From positions 2,815,001 to 2,879,000 of the forward strand of contig NZ_CP021425.1 in the NCBI RefSeq assembly GCF_002162375.1: 64,000 nucleotides of DNA. Reading direction: 5' to 3'. Made by a program: the position numbers and the translations under genes. Below are positions 29,883 through 42,068 of this stretch, one piece after another (positions within the stretch are counted from its first letter, which is position 1; each line of letters opens with the position of its first letter). The notes beneath the pieces are model-generated. The model was not told the DNA's origin and made no database searches. It was given only the letters and a program-made list of their open reading frames with translations. Source of the stretch: Oleiphilus messinensis. Lineage in GTDB: Bacteria > Pseudomonadota > Gammaproteobacteria > Pseudomonadales > Oleiphilaceae.

Positions 29883-31595
29883 TTATGATTCCAGTTTCTG
29901 GTTTAGGTATGTGATTGCTTCATCAACAGCAATGTCTTGGGATTCGCTGTCCTGGCGGCCTTTGTATTCAAGTGTGCCTTGCTTTAGCCCACGTTCACTA
30001 ATCACTACTCGATGTGGAATGCCAATGAGCTCCATGTCGGCAAATTTTACACCGGGTCTCTCATTGCGATCGTCCAACAATACATCAACGCCCATTTCAG
30101 TAAAGCGGTTGTACAATTCCTCTGCTTTTTGCGCAACAACTTCAGATTTGTGCATATTCAGTGGTACTAAAACGAGACTGAAAGGCGCGATCGATGCGGG
30201 CCAGATGATCCCGTTGTCATCATGGTTCTGTTCAATTGAGGATGCGACAATGCGCGATACACCAATACCATAGCACCCCATTTCCATGATGACCGCCTTG
30301 CCATTTTCATCCAGAACTGATGCGTTCATCGCGGCGCTGTATTTATTTCCCAATTTAAATATGTGGCCGACTTCAATGCCTCGTTTGATTTCCAACGTTC
30401 CTTTACCATCAGGGCTTAAATCACCTTCCAGTACGTTTCGGATGTCTTCTATTCGGGTGGGTGTGCAATCCCGCTCCCAGTTTACGCCGGTGAGGTGCAT
30501 GTGATCCTCATTTGCTCCGCATACAAAATCCCCAAGTACGGCGGCAGACCGGTCCACAATGACCTCAATGCCCAATCCGACCGGCCCGATTGAGCCTGGC
30601 TCTGCGCCGCAAGCGGCTTTGATTTCAGCGTCACTTGCGAACTGCAATGGTTCTGCCACGCTGGTGAGCTTTTCGGCTTTTATTTCATTGAGCGTATGAT
30701 CGCCCCGCAAAACCAGAGCGACCAGCGTATTTTCCTCTTCACCGTGGACGATAAGGGTTTTAATCGTTTGTTGCGGGCTAACTTTCAGGAATGTTGAAAC
30801 CGCCTCGATGGTTTTTTGTTCTGGTGTGGCGACTTTCATCATGTCTTGTGTCGCTGCGGGCCGTTCAGTGGTTTCGGGTATCGCCGCAGCCAACTCGATA
30901 TTGGCGGCAAAGTCACTTTCATTGCTGAACGCAATCGCATCTTCACCGGATTGAGCCAGAACGTGAAACTCGTGTGATGAGTTCCCGCCAATGCTGCCCG
31001 AGTCAGCCTGAACCGCCCGGAATTCGAGGCCCAGTCGGGTGAAAATGTTGTGGTATGTTTGGTACATAATCTGGTAAGTATCATCCAGGGAGCTGGTGCT
31101 CGCATGGAAAGAGTAGGCATCTTTCATGAGGAATTCGCGGGCACGCATCAAACCGAAACGTGGGCGGCGCTCATCCCGGAATTTAGTCTGAATCTGGTAG
31201 AAGTTGGCCGGTAGCTGTTTGTAACTTTTGAGCTCATTCCGAATCAGGTCGGTAATCACCTCTTCATGGGTCGGGCCAACGCAGAAATCCCGCTCATGGC
31301 GATCTTTGAGGCGAAGCAATTCCGAGCCGTATTGAAACCAGCGACCGGATTCTTCCCAGAGCTCAGCAGGCTGCACTGCAGGCATCAAAACTTCCTGAGC
31401 ACCGGATTTATCCATCTCGGTCCGCACGATGGCCTCTACTTTTCTCAAGACACGTAAGCCCATCGGTAACCAAGTATACAATCCTGAGGCGAGTTTTCTG
31501 ATCATGCCTGCTCTAAGCATGAGCTGATGGCTCACGACTTCAGCATCAGCAGGAGTTTCCTTCAAGGTTGCGATAAGGTATTGGCTTGCACGCAT
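29883..31595 (-). CDS. proS: Prolyl-tRNA synthetase, bacterial type
   Basis: The 570-residue class II synthetase opens with the normal [20 protein letters not shown] and has motif 2 ([21 protein letters not shown]) near residues 137-157. An inserted editing domain (about 225-400) removes mis-charged alanine, and a C-terminal anticodon-binding domain ([11 protein letters not shown]) completes it. Its length is standard for the type with the insertion. The gene is monocistronic. An antisense frame over its 3' end is spurious. Confidence 0.97.
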   Translation of the reverse strand: MRASQYLIATLKETPADAEVVSHQLMLRAGMIRKLASGLYTWLPMGLRVLRKVEAIVRTEMDKSGAQEVLMPAVQPAELWEESGRWFQYGSELLRLKDRHERDFCVGPTHEEVITDLIRNELKSYKQLPANFYQIQTKFRDERRPRFGLMRAREFLMKDAYSFHASTSSLDDTYQIMYQTYHNIFTRLGLEFRAVQADSGSIGGNSSHEFHVLAQSGEDAIAFSNESDFAANIELAAAIPETTERPAATQDMMKVATPEQKTIEAVSTFLKVSPQQTIKTLIVHGEEENTLVALVLRGDHTLNEIKAEKLTSVAEPLQFASDAEIKAACGAEPGSIGPVGLGIEVIVDRSAAVLGDFVCGANEDHMHLTGVNWERDCTPTRIEDIRNVLEGDLSPDGKGTLEIKRGIEVGHIFKLGNKYSAAMNASVLDENGKAVIMEMGCYGIGVSRIVASSIEQNHDDNGIIWPASIAPFSLVLVPLNMHKSEVVAQKAEELYNRFTEMGVDVLLDDRNERPGVKFADMELIGIPHRVVISERGLKQGTLEYKGRQDSESQDIAVDEAITYLNQKLES

Positions 31596-31720
31596 AGTCC
31601 GGTTTCCAGTCCTGAATGTTAAACTTTATAGGTTCGTTTGTGTGTCGCAGTGTAAAGGCTTGACATTCTACGCCCTAAGGGAGATTTGGCAAAGTCCATG
31701 GGCGAAGACTTAAGGAATTA

Positions 31721-31749
31721 TTGAGCATATTGTATCTATTCTGTACAAT
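31721..31749 (+). promoter_or_regulatory. Putative sigma-70 promoter of the 516-residue lipoprotein gene
   Basis: TTGAGC and TACAAT are separated by 17 bases, a good match to sigma-70. The predicted start leaves a leader of about 120 bases that includes a small hairpin (AGCG...CGCT). Confidence 0.55.
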
Positions 31750-31876
31750 TTTAGTGTTTTTTCGTGTAGAGTATTTGCTCAAGCGTTACAGGCGCTGTTA
31801 AAAACAATCCTCAGGGAAACGCATTTAACCCACCGGGTAGTGCGGCTGATACAATAAAAACAATGATTTTAGCATT

Positions 31877-33427
31877 ATGAGTGTAAATAAAAGGCTTCAA
31901 AATGGTATAGTTTCGTCGCTGTTGAAATCGAGTGTGCTGATCATTGCGGGGGCTGCTTTTGTTGGATGCAGTGCCCAGATGTGGTCAGTTAAAGATGAAA
32001 ACAGTACCAAAAATGACCCTGGTCTGGTCAATCCGCCACCGGCGTTGCCGGTTAGTCCGCCAAAGCCGGTTCTGACTGTAAATGCCACCCAGGATGCAGT
32101 GGATATTTCATCTGTGCTGGAGGGTTATAGATTCAGTCGGCAATTGCTGCCGGGTAAAACCACCATCGCTTTTGTCATCGCGTATGATCCATCCGATGAG
32201 TTCCATGTACCCTGGTTTGTTGCTCCCGAGCAGGATCTTGAGACGGAAGTGATTCTGATTGATCCGGCGCGCCAGTTGGTTTCTTTGGGTGTTCAATCTG
32301 TGGACACCCGCTGCGAGAAGCACGAAATAAGTGAGCGCAAGGCGATAGCGGATTATTCTGTCTGCTCAAGCCAGTTCTCAATCTTTTCAAATTCCGAAAA
32401 AGAATCTTCGAAAACAGTCAAAACAGATGTCTATCGTATGGCGTTGGTCGCCCGCCAGCTTAATCTGACGGAGCGTGCCCGGGATTGGCTGGAGCGGGGT
32501 GATGAAGCGCTTGATGTCACTTCAAGAGAAACCGCGATCCGCAGCTTGAATCGCTTGGCCGCACGATATCAGGGGCGGCTTGAACGGCTTCAGGATAACT
32601 ATATTAATGGTTATATCGAGCGTGCAACTTCGAGTCTGGATATCGAGCGCAAGATTTCAGATCGATCCGGATATTTTAATTATGATGTACGTTGGGATGA
32701 TCAGGTAGAGTTAATCCCCGAGCGCGTCGTTAAACGGAGTTTCGATTTCAAAACGTTAATTAACCCGTTGAAAACTGCTGCATCACTCGGGGAATCGATT
32801 CACCCCATTGTCAAAGTCATTCAGCGTCGGATAGAGCAGAATTACGATACTGAGCGGAAGGGGCTATTACGCTACCTTCGGGATGCGACTGCCAAGTACA
32901 CGGTAGTTTGCAGTCATTCTCCTTATATTGGCGATTATCAGGTCAATATCAAATGTCCCGGAGCGGTCAATGCCAATGCATCACCGTTACGGTTGCCAAT
33001 TAGCTATGAAGTGGTCGCACGTCGATTCGGTGTCATGTTACCCCGGTTTGCGATGCATAACTCCGATTTAGGGATGGAGTTGGATGAATTTGAGCTGACG
33101 CTCAAAAACCATTCAAACCGAAAGGTTCGTATCGGGACTGTATCGATCAGTGCAAATCGTGTCCAGCAGAACTTGAACTTGGGGGCAGGTGCGCAGAGTA
33201 TCGAGTTGTCACCCAGAGAGGAGCGAAGTTTCGATATCCGGCCTTTATTAACAAAAGAGGTTGAGCAGACTTTGTACGTTTCATATGTGCAAAATCGGAA
33301 GGCGGTACGTGATCATATGAAGTTTGGTGCTGAGATTTCCTATTTGCCCTCTGATGAAGTCAAGCATCAGAAACTTGAACGGGTATTGAATTACAATCTG
33401 GATCAAGTCCTCGTCAGCAAATATTAG
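31877..33427 (+). CDS. Large lipoprotein of unknown function
   Basis: The 516-residue product has a signal peptide with lipobox AFVGC (Cys31), then a proline-rich linker (NPPPALPVSPPKP). After that comes a beta-strand-like stretch beginning VDISSVLEGYRFSRQLLPGKTTI, a helical middle (about 180-330) with many charged residues, and a beta-rich end (FELTLKNHSNRKVRIGTVSI). I do not recognise a family. It is probably anchored in the outer membrane facing the periplasm. A TetR gene follows 152 bases downstream on the same strand, but no terminator or operon evidence links the two clearly. Confidence 0.75.
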   Translation: MSVNKRLQNGIVSSLLKSSVLIIAGAAFVGCSAQMWSVKDENSTKNDPGLVNPPPALPVSPPKPVLTVNATQDAVDISSVLEGYRFSRQLLPGKTTIAFVIAYDPSDEFHVPWFVAPEQDLETEVILIDPARQLVSLGVQSVDTRCEKHEISERKAIADYSVCSSQFSIFSNSEKESSKTVKTDVYRMALVARQLNLTERARDWLERGDEALDVTSRETAIRSLNRLAARYQGRLERLQDNYINGYIERATSSLDIERKISDRSGYFNYDVRWDDQVELIPERVVKRSFDFKTLINPLKTAASLGESIHPIVKVIQRRIEQNYDTERKGLLRYLRDATAKYTVVCSHSPYIGDYQVNIKCPGAVNANASPLRLPISYEVVARRFGVMLPRFAMHNSDLGMELDEFELTLKNHSNRKVRIGTVSISANRVQQNLNLGAGAQSIELSPREERSFDIRPLLTKEVEQTLYVSYVQNRKAVRDHMKFGAEISYLPSDEVKHQKLERVLNYNLDQVLVSKY

Positions 33428-33579
33428 GGTCTGTTGAGTTTCATATTTAACCTCTGTTGAGCCTGAAATTTGCTCAATCAAGAAACCAGGAGAGTGGGTT
33501 TTAGTTGCTTAGGTGTGTAATAAATCGTCGTGTTCAACAGGCCCTGATGCGGGATAAGTAGAATCAAGGAAAAACTCGA

Positions 33580-34302
33580 GTGATGACAGCAGTAAAAAAT
33601 GACAACGTTGAAACGATTAAAACCAAGCAGGATGCAGTGGATGAAGGACGGGATGTTCAGGAAAGTGGAGCAAGTCTGATTCGTAAACCTAAAGTTGCTC
33701 CCCGTCGTATTCCCGTACAAGCCAGGAGTCGCGAGCGGGTCAGTACGATATTGAAAGTGACGGCTGAAGTGATTCAGGAAGTAGGGGTTGATCGAGCCAA
33801 AACATCAGAGATAGCCCGACGAGCGGGCATGTCTTTGGCGTCACTGTATCGTTATTTTCCAAACAAGTCAGCAATCATCAAGGCATTGGCTGAGCAGCAT
33901 ATCGTAAAGTTGAATGAACACTTGACTGAAACCATGCTAGAGCTGGATATGGAATCCGGCTTTGATCGACTAATAGATGGCTATGCCCATTTTTATCGTC
34001 ATGAACCAGGGTACAAGGAAATCTGGTCCGGAGTTGAGGCGATGCCGGAATTGCAGCAACTGGACTTGGGGGAGTTGTACGATAATGCTCACGTCATTTC
34101 AAAAAGAGCTTCTCAGATGTTTCCTCATATTGAAAACAAGCGTATGTGGGTGATTTGTGTCATGTTGCCCAGAAGTTGTGGGGCGATTCTGAGGTTGATG
34201 ATGAATATGGATGAAGCGGAAGCGGATATCATGTTGACCGAGCTGAAAGCAATGGTTCGCGCTTACATTACTCACAGTTTAGGTGGCATTCAAGCGGTGT
34301 AA
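33580..34302 (+). CDS. TetR/AcrR-family transcriptional regulator
   Basis: The 240-residue protein has an N-terminal extension of about 45 residues, then a TetR helix-turn-helix (VDRAKTSEIARRAGMSLASLYRYFPNKSAII, about residues 66-97) and a helical ligand-binding part. Its start is GTG or the adjacent ATG; both share an AAGGA site. The target and ligand are unknown. It lies behind the unknown lipoprotein gene and may control it or something elsewhere. Confidence 0.85.
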   Translation: MMTAVKNDNVETIKTKQDAVDEGRDVQESGASLIRKPKVAPRRIPVQARSRERVSTILKVTAEVIQEVGVDRAKTSEIARRAGMSLASLYRYFPNKSAIIKALAEQHIVKLNEHLTETMLELDMESGFDRLIDGYAHFYRHEPGYKEIWSGVEAMPELQQLDLGELYDNAHVISKRASQMFPHIENKRMWVICVMLPRSCGAILRLMMNMDEAEADIMLTELKAMVRAYITHSLGGIQAV

Positions 34303-34526
34303 TGGGGGAATGCTTGCTTAATGCCAAAGTTAGACCATAATAAATGGCAGTGATGGCCGGTTTTCGTGATCCGCACAGACCAGCCATCGTTTATCAGACG
34401 TGCCATTCATCTTTGTGTTGTTCCATGCTTGTGCCGGTTGGTGTTATAAATCGGGCTCGCTCAGGGACGAGTTTATTGTCAGGGCGTTGTTAGTTGTACC
34501 CTGATTTTTCTCTTTGAATTCCTGTT

Positions 34527-35990
34527 TCACCGGTTATCTATTTTCAAAACCTGCATCTGTGCCTGACCATCTTTCAACCGAGCCGTCAGTCGGTCACCTA
34601 CCGAGATTTTTTTCACTGAATCCACTACGTGCTCTTCTGTCGTCTGTTTGTTCAGTAAAATCGTAAAGCCTCTATCCAGTGTGTTCAGCGGGCTGAGGGT
34701 ATTCAGGTTGCGGCCCAGGCTGGCTAATATTTGCTGTTTCAGGTGGATTTGCCTGGTTGTAGAGAGGGTAAGGCGCGATTTTATCTCACTGCATTTTTGA
34801 TTGAGCTCGGAAATTTTTCGTTTTGGGTTCTGGGTGCTTAGTCGTTGCACTTGATTGCTGTGTTGTTTTGCGAGGCCCTGAAGCAAGCGCCCTTGAGCGC
34901 TGGTCAAGCGACTCATCAGGTCATCGGCCCATTGGTATTGTTCTTCAATGTAGTTTTTGGGTGTCTTGAGGCGTGCAGCCAAGGCTTCCGACATTTGTCT
35001 GGCATGAGTGATCTGGCCTGACATTATCTTTTCCAGTCGATCACTGAATTGCATTGTCGACTGGAGCAGATGTTCCTGGTCTGGTGTGATGCTCTCTGCC
35101 GCAGCGGAGGGGGTTGGGGCCCGGTAATCCGCTACGAAATCCGAGATCGTGAAATCTACTTCATGGCCCACTGCACTGACGACCGGCAGTGTGCTGGCAA
35201 AAATTGCGCGAGCCACAATTTCTTCATTAAAAGGCCAGAGGTCTTCCAGAGACCCTCCGCCTCGCCCGAGAAGAATCAAATCAAGCGGGTCTTGGTTAAA
35301 AAACGGGTGGTGGTTTGCCATATTTAGCGCGTTTACGATTTCGGTGGCAGCTTCTTTCCCTTGAACGGCAACCGGTAGCAAGGTAACGCGAAGTCCGGGG
35401 AAGCGGCGATTTACGACAGATAGAATGTCATGTATGGCAGCCCCGGTTGGAGACGTAATGACCGCAATATGTTTCGGCATCGAGGGCAAAGGGGATTTGT
35501 GAGCCTGCTCGAACAAGCCTTCCCCATGCAGTTTGGTCTTGAGTTGTTCAAACTGTCGTTGCAGTTCGCCTTCACCTGCATGTTGTAAAGCCTCGACCAC
35601 AAGCTGAAAGTCACCCCGGCTTTCGTAAATCGTAGCTTTGGCGAGTACCACGATTTGGTCACCCTCCCGGGGTAATCGCTTCACCTGGAGGTTGCGGCTT
35701 TTAAACATCGCACAGCGCACCTGGGAGCGAGCATCTTTAAGCGTAAAATACCAATGGCCTGACGATGGTCGACTGAAATTCGAAATTTCGCCAGTAATCC
35801 AGATTTGCATGAAGCTGACCTCGAGCAATTGCTTGGCCATTCTTACAAATTGGGCGATCGGTACCGGTTGGCTCGGGCTCTGTCCACCGTTACTCGCTGT
35901 ATGTTGTGGGGTCGTGCTTTGAACCGGTGGGGTTGCGCCGCTGTTTGCGTGCGTGCCTGAGGTATTTGGGTACTTTGGATACAATGTCAT
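34527..35990 (-). CDS. xseA: Exodeoxyribonuclease VII large subunit
   Basis: The 487-residue protein has an N-terminal OB fold (VRMAKQLLEVSFMQIWITGEISNFSRPSSGHWYFTLKD region, residues 48-85), the catalytic core with AVITSPTGAAIHD and the GRGGGSLEDLWPFN motif, and a coiled-coil C-terminal half. It degrades single-stranded DNA together with XseB, which is not in this window. It is divergent from guaB. An unusual 45-residue low-complexity N-terminal leader rich in Thr, Ser, Gln and Pro precedes the OB fold. Confidence 0.95.
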   Translation of the reverse strand: MTLYPKYPNTSGTHANSGATPPVQSTTPQHTASNGGQSPSQPVPIAQFVRMAKQLLEVSFMQIWITGEISNFSRPSSGHWYFTLKDARSQVRCAMFKSRNLQVKRLPREGDQIVVLAKATIYESRGDFQLVVEALQHAGEGELQRQFEQLKTKLHGEGLFEQAHKSPLPSMPKHIAVITSPTGAAIHDILSVVNRRFPGLRVTLLPVAVQGKEAATEIVNALNMANHHPFFNQDPLDLILLGRGGGSLEDLWPFNEEIVARAIFASTLPVVSAVGHEVDFTISDFVADYRAPTPSAAAESITPDQEHLLQSTMQFSDRLEKIMSGQITHARQMSEALAARLKTPKNYIEEQYQWADDLMSRLTSAQGRLLQGLAKQHSNQVQRLSTQNPKRKISELNQKCSEIKSRLTLSTTRQIHLKQQILASLGRNLNTLSPLNTLDRGFTILLNKQTTEEHVVDSVKKISVGDRLTARLKDGQAQMQVLKIDNR

Positions 35991-36119
35991 TGGATTTGTA
36001 ATCGTCGTGCCGTGGCTTCGTCTGTATTTAGCAAATGGATGTTTAGAAAGTTTAGCTATATGTATGGTTTACTGGCATCTTCAAGCGAACTATAATGTCG
36101 CGTTAATCTTAGCAAGTAA

Positions 36120-37601
<1,482 letters not shown>

Positions 37602-37650
37602 GCGCTGATTTTGACGGTATAAAATGGTCGTCCTCATGCACCACCCAAAT

Positions 37651-37677
37651 TGGGGGCCAAAGCGCCCCCATTTTTCG
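37651..37677 (+). terminator. Hairpin between guaB and guaA
   Basis: TGGGGGC and GCCCCCA pair around a 6-base loop and are followed by five T residues (TTTTTCG). It is a good terminator or attenuator and may lower guaA expression relative to guaB. guaA could be reached by read-through. Confidence 0.8.
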
Positions 37678-37705
37678 TTTTAATTTGTCGGAGCTTTTCT
37701 CACCT

Positions 37706-39283
37706 ATGTCCCAGAATATACATGAACATCGATTGCTCATTCTTGATTTCGGATCTCAATACACCCAGTTGATCGCCCGACGGGTACGAGAGATTGGCGT
37801 GTATTGTGAGATCAGAGCATTTGACATCAGCCGGGAAGATTTCGATGAATTTGCACCTAAAGGTGTAGTCCTGGCTGGCGGGCCTGAGTCGGTGACCGAA
37901 ATGGATAGCCCGCGCGCGCCGGAGTTTATTTTCGACTGTGGTTTGCCGGTACTCGGCATCTGCTACGGTATGCAGACGATGGCGGAGCAATTAGGCGGTA
38001 AAGTTGCGAGTTCCGACAAACGTGAATTTGGTTATGCCCAGGTGGCGGTACAAACTGCCTCGCCGTTGTTCGAGGATATTGCGGACCACGTTAATGAACA
38101 GGGTCAGGCTTTGCTTGACGTCTGGATGAGCCATGGGGACAAGGTTATTGGTCTGCCAGAAGGGTTTGAGTTGGTCGCCGGTACGGACAGTGCCCCTGTG
38201 TCTGCCATGCAAAACAAGGATCGTCAGCTGTTCGGTGTGCAATTCCATCCTGAAGTAACTCATACGCTGCAAGGCAAGCGAATTCTGGAGCGTTTTGTCA
38301 TGACGCTCTGTGGTTGTGAAGCGCTCTGGACACCCGCCAAGATTGTTGAGGATGCGATTGCAACGATCCGTAAACAGGTTGGTTCCGACAAGGTATTGTT
38401 GGGACTCTCCGGTGGTGTTGATTCCAGTGTGACCGCTGCACTCTTGCACCGAGCAATAGGTGATCAGTTGACCTGTGTGTTTGTTGATAATGGCTTGTTA
38501 CGTTTGGAAGAAGGTGATCAGGTCATGGAAATGTTTGCCAAAAATATGGGGGTGAAGGTTATTCGTGCTGATGCCGAAGACCAATTCCTCGGGAAGCTGG
38601 CAGGCGTAAATGATCCCGAACAGAAGCGTAAGATTATCGGTAACACGTTTATCGACGTATTCGATGACCAGGCTGCACAAATCAAAGACGTAAACTGGCT
38701 GGCACAAGGCACCATTTATCCTGATGTGATCGAGTCTGCAGCCGCTAAAACAGGCAAGGCGCATGTGATCAAATCACATCACAATGTGGGCGGATTGCCG
38801 GAAGACATGAAGCTGAAACTGGTTGAACCGCTTCGTGAATTGTTCAAGGATGAGGTTCGAAAAATTGGCCTGGAATTGGGGCTGCCCTATGATATGGTGT
38901 ATCGCCATCCTTTCCCGGGCCCGGGGTTGGGGGTCAGAATACTGGGTGAAGTCAAGAAAGAGTATGCCGATATATTGCGTCAGGCCGATGCGATTTTCAT
39001 CGAAGAGTTGCATCGTGCCGACTGGTACCACAAAGTCAGCCAGGCTTTCGCTGTTTTCTTGCCCGTTAAATCGGTTGGTGTAGTTGGTGATGCGCGCCGC
39101 TACGAATATGTTGTCGCGATTCGGGCGGTTGAAACCGTAGACTTTATGACGGCTCGCTGGGCGCATTTACCATATGACCTGTTGGAAACCGTATCGAATC
39201 GAATTATTAATGAGATTTCCGGTGTTTCACGGGTGACTTACGATATTTCCTCCAAGCCGCCTGCGACAATTGAGTGGGAATAA
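37706..39283 (+). CDS. guaA: GMP synthase (glutamine-hydrolysing)
   Basis: The enzyme of about 525 residues aminates XMP to GMP. The N-terminal glutamine amidotransferase has GICYGMQ with its nucleophilic cysteine and a later HPEVTHT. The ATP-pyrophosphatase has the P-loop LSGGVDSSV, and the C-terminal dimerisation domain ends in PPATIEWE. The ATG beginning [11 protein letters not shown] was chosen because it fits the family start; an upstream alternative adds seven residues. Confidence 0.98.
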   Translation: MSQNIHEHRLLILDFGSQYTQLIARRVREIGVYCEIRAFDISREDFDEFAPKGVVLAGGPESVTEMDSPRAPEFIFDCGLPVLGICYGMQTMAEQLGGKVASSDKREFGYAQVAVQTASPLFEDIADHVNEQGQALLDVWMSHGDKVIGLPEGFELVAGTDSAPVSAMQNKDRQLFGVQFHPEVTHTLQGKRILERFVMTLCGCEALWTPAKIVEDAIATIRKQVGSDKVLLGLSGGVDSSVTAALLHRAIGDQLTCVFVDNGLLRLEEGDQVMEMFAKNMGVKVIRADAEDQFLGKLAGVNDPEQKRKIIGNTFIDVFDDQAAQIKDVNWLAQGTIYPDVIESAAAKTGKAHVIKSHHNVGGLPEDMKLKLVEPLRELFKDEVRKIGLELGLPYDMVYRHPFPGPGLGVRILGEVKKEYADILRQADAIFIEELHRADWYHKVSQAFAVFLPVKSVGVVGDARRYEYVVAIRAVETVDFMTARWAHLPYDLLETVSNRIINEISGVSRVTYDISSKPPATIEWE

Positions 39284-39284
39284 C

Positions 39285-39797
39285 TTGATAGCACGCAGCA
39301 TTGAAGAGCATGAGCGCTGGATGTCTGAAGCGCTCGAGCTCGCGAAGCTTGCTGAGCGGGCTGATGAGGTTCCCGTCGGGGCTGTTGTTGTCAGGGGGGA
39401 TGAAATCATCGGACGAGGTTACAATCGCCCGATTTCAGGTCATGACCCTACAGCTCATGCGGAAATCATGGCCATTCGCGAAGCGGCCAGCCAAATTGGC
39501 AATTACCGACTTGTGGATTGTCAGATGTATGTTACTTTGGAGCCCTGTACGATGTGCGTCGGGGCGATTGTGCATGCGCGAATTAATTTACTGGTGTTTG
39601 GTGCAACTGAGCCCAAGTCCGGTGCGGTCGTCAGTCAGAATCGTTTATTCGAGCATGCTGCTTTCAATCATCGTGTTGAATACCTCGGCGGTGTACTGGC
39701 TGAGACCAGTGCAAATCTGATTTCAGGTTTTTTTGCGCGGCGCAGAGAAGAAAAGAAGTTGTCGCGAGGACTGAAAAAGCAAGACCCAAGGATATAG
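39285..39797 (+). CDS. tadA: tRNA-specific adenosine deaminase
   Basis: The protein has the zinc deaminase motifs HAEIMAIREA and PCTMCVGA of TadA, which makes inosine at the wobble position of tRNA-Arg(ACG). The start is ambiguous. A TTG at 39285, just behind the guaA stop with a GGGAA site, gives about 170 residues. Another TTG at 39270 would overlap guaA by 14 bases, and an ATG comes later at 39319. Close packing with guaA suggests co-transcription. Confidence 0.93.
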   Translation: MIARSIEEHERWMSEALELAKLAERADEVPVGAVVVRGDEIIGRGYNRPISGHDPTAHAEIMAIREAASQIGNYRLVDCQMYVTLEPCTMCVGAIVHARINLLVFGATEPKSGAVVSQNRLFEHAAFNHRVEYLGGVLAETSANLISGFFARRREEKKLSRGLKKQDPRI

Positions 39798-39844
39798 TGC
39801 ATTACCGAAAGAAATAATCATATCTCAAGGCAGGAGTGGCAGTG

Positions 39845-40831
39845 ATGAAGGTATTGGTAACTGGGGGGGCGGGATATATTGGTAGTCATGTTGTGCGTCA
39901 GTTGGGCGAAGCAGGCTATGATGTCGTCGTTTATGATAATCTGTCCACGGGATACAAATGGGCGGTTACCCATGGTGAGTTGGTGGTTGGTGATTTAGCC
40001 GATGTTGATGCATTGGCTGCTCTGTTCAGTGCACACACATTTGATGGTGTGTTGCATTTTGCGGCCAATATAGTCGTTCCGGAATCCGTCGAAAACCCGC
40101 TTAAATACTATTCAAACAATACTCGAAATACACTCAATTTATTAATGCAAGTTCAGGCTCATCGCGTGCCCCATATGGTGTTCTCATCCACCGCTGCAGT
40201 ATACGGTATGCCTGAACTGAAAGTGATTTCAGAGTCCGCTCTGCTCAGTCCAATCAACCCTTACGGTGCATCTAAAATGATGAGCGAAAGGATGATAACA
40301 GATCTGGCTGCAGCATCCGGCTTGAAATATACCATTCTTCGCTATTTCAACGTCGCAGGTGCCGATGTTGAAGGGCGAATCGGTCAGGCGACTCCGGAGG
40401 CGACTCATTTGATCAAAGTTGCTTGTGAGTGTGCAACCGGGCAGCGCGAAGGGATGAAGGTCTTCGGAACCGATTACGATACGCGGGATGGTACCTGTAT
40501 TCGGGATTATATTCATGTTGATGATTTGGCGAGCGCGCATATCAAGGCGCTGGAGCATATGGCCAATGGTGGCGGCTCGAATATTCTCAATTGTGGCTAC
40601 GGGCGCGGGTTTACGGTTACAGAAGTTATTGATGTTGTGAAGCGGGTTTCCGGTGTGGACTTTCCTGTTGAGCTTACCGGTCGCCGGGAGGGTGATCCAG
40701 ATGCATTGATGGCAGATAATGCCCTGATCAAAGGCACTCTGAGCTGGGAGCCGCAGTTTGATGATCTGGAATTGATTGTGCGTTCCGCGCTGGAATGGGA
40801 GAAAAAATGGCTGGCAAAACGATCGGCCTGA
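39845..40831 (+). CDS. galE: UDP-glucose 4-epimerase
   Basis: This short-chain dehydrogenase-type enzyme (328 residues) begins with the NAD-binding VTGGAGYIGSHV and has the catalytic YGASK (Tyr and Lys) near residue 143, with a preceding SSTAAVYG serine region. It interconverts UDP-glucose and UDP-galactose for envelope polysaccharides. The ATG was chosen because a CAGGAG site lies 8 bases ahead of it; a GTG three codons upstream overlaps that site. Confidence 0.93.
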   Translation: MKVLVTGGAGYIGSHVVRQLGEAGYDVVVYDNLSTGYKWAVTHGELVVGDLADVDALAALFSAHTFDGVLHFAANIVVPESVENPLKYYSNNTRNTLNLLMQVQAHRVPHMVFSSTAAVYGMPELKVISESALLSPINPYGASKMMSERMITDLAAASGLKYTILRYFNVAGADVEGRIGQATPEATHLIKVACECATGQREGMKVFGTDYDTRDGTCIRDYIHVDDLASAHIKALEHMANGGGSNILNCGYGRGFTVTEVIDVVKRVSGVDFPVELTGRREGDPDALMADNALIKGTLSWEPQFDDLELIVRSALEWEKKWLAKRSA

Positions 40832-40873
40832 TCCACTGAAAATCGACCCGGCCCATTAAATAAAGGTAGATAT

Positions 40874-41296
40874 ATGTTTGAACTGGATGAGCGCTTGGCA
40901 AAAGATACGATCAAATTGGCATCGTGGCCGCTATGCGAAGTACTCTTGATGAATGACCGGCACTATCCGTGGTTTATTCTGGTGCCCAGAGTTCCGCAAA
41001 TCAGCGAGCTTTATCATCTGGATGCTGAGCAACAAAAGCAGTTTCAAGAAGAGTCCAACCGGTTGTCAATGCATATCATGAAGCAGTTCGCCGGATACAA
41101 ACTGAATGTTGCGGCACTGGGTAATGTTGTCAGGCAGTTGCATATCCATCATATTGTTCGGTTCGAGTCAGATGTTGCCTGGCCCGGTCCCGTATGGGGT
41201 AAAGTTCCATCCGAGCCATATACTGAGGAAGAACTGGCTTCAATTCAAAGTGGTGCCAAGGCCTGGCTATCGCTACCTCTTTTTTCCGCTAGATAG
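40874..41296 (+). CDS. HIT-family protein with QxHxHxx variant motif
   Basis: The 140-residue protein belongs to the histidine-triad superfamily: [15 protein letters not shown] early and [14 protein letters not shown] near residues 84-97. The canonical triad HxHxHxx reads QLHIHHI here, so the first histidine is replaced by glutamine while the catalytic middle and last histidines can be matched. It probably binds or hydrolyses nucleotides; the substrate is unknown. It lies 42 bases behind galE. Its 3' end overlaps the convergent fabR gene by 8 bases. Confidence 0.85.
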   Translation: MFELDERLAKDTIKLASWPLCEVLLMNDRHYPWFILVPRVPQISELYHLDAEQQKQFQEESNRLSMHIMKQFAGYKLNVAALGNVVRQLHIHHIVRFESDVAWPGPVWGKVPSEPYTEEELASIQSGAKAWLSLPLFSAR

Positions 41297-41927
41297 CAGT
41301 GGTTGTTTCTCTCAAGGCCTGATTGTGCATGACTTCGGCACCCAGCAAGATCATGCGCAATTGCAGTTTCATGTTTTCTTTCAGTCTTAATTTTTCTTTC
41401 GTTGTGCAATCCAGCGCTTCCGCCCCTTGATTGAAAACAATGCTGACCATGGCTTCGGCGACCAGTCGTGCGTCCAGCACCGGGCTCTTTTTGTCTTCGG
41501 CAAATTTCGCCAGGTCTTCAGCCAGCTCTGAGACGAAGTGGTCAATTTCCGCATGAATTGCTGTTCTGAATTGTTTGGATACCCCGGTTTTCTCGCGAAG
41601 CAACAAACGGAAAAGATTCTCGTTGTTGGTCAGATACTCCATGAAAGTTTCAACTGATGTGTTAACAGCGCTGCCGTGCTTCTGAATGCGTTTTCGAGCT
41701 TGTCGCATCAGCTGTCGCAGTGTGACTCCGGCTTCATCAACAAGTGCCAGGCCGAGCTCATCAAGTTCATTGAAATGGCGATAGAACGAAGTGGGGGCGA
41801 TACCGGCTTCCCGAGCGACTTCACGCAAGCTCAGGCTGGCAAAGCCCCGGTCAGCGCTTAGCTGTTGCAGTGCGGCATCCATGAGTGCTCTTCGGGTTTT
41901 CTGCTTTTGTTCTGCGCGGGTTGACAC
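41289..41927 (-). CDS. fabR: FabR-type TetR repressor of unsaturated fatty acid genes
   Basis: The N-terminal half closely follows FabR as I recall it from E. coli: [20 protein letters not shown], then YRHF, DELGL and [12 protein letters not shown]. FabR senses the saturated/unsaturated acyl mix and represses fabB/fabA-type genes; the related DesT controls a desaturase in Pseudomonas. The GTG start was chosen since AAGGAA lies 9 bases upstream; a longer frame would translate a hairpin-forming leader (CTTGGG...CCCAAG). The product has 212 residues. The desaturase at 9.7 kb, with FabR-like sites, is a likely target. Confidence 0.88.
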   Translation of the reverse strand: MSTRAEQKQKTRRALMDAALQQLSADRGFASLSLREVAREAGIAPTSFYRHFNELDELGLALVDEAGVTLRQLMRQARKRIQKHGSAVNTSVETFMEYLTNNENLFRLLLREKTGVSKQFRTAIHAEIDHFVSELAEDLAKFAEDKKSPVLDARLVAEAMVSIVFNQGAEALDCTTKEKLRLKENMKLQLRMILLGAEVMHNQALRETTTAI

Positions 41928-42068
41928 GTTTAGTATTCCTTTTAGCTTGGGGCCTGAGCCCAAGGCTTATTGTGACCGGAGTGGTAGCTCAGGCGCGTAA
42001 TGATAACGTGCATTGATAAAAAAATCGAAACAATGTGCAGATGTTTGTTGCTGTGAATTGGTTTGTAT

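Noticed and set aside
29779-30273. A 164-codon plus-strand frame
   Set aside because: It overlaps proS on the opposite strand, and the product is Ser/Thr-rich with no family resemblance, typical of antisense shadow frames.
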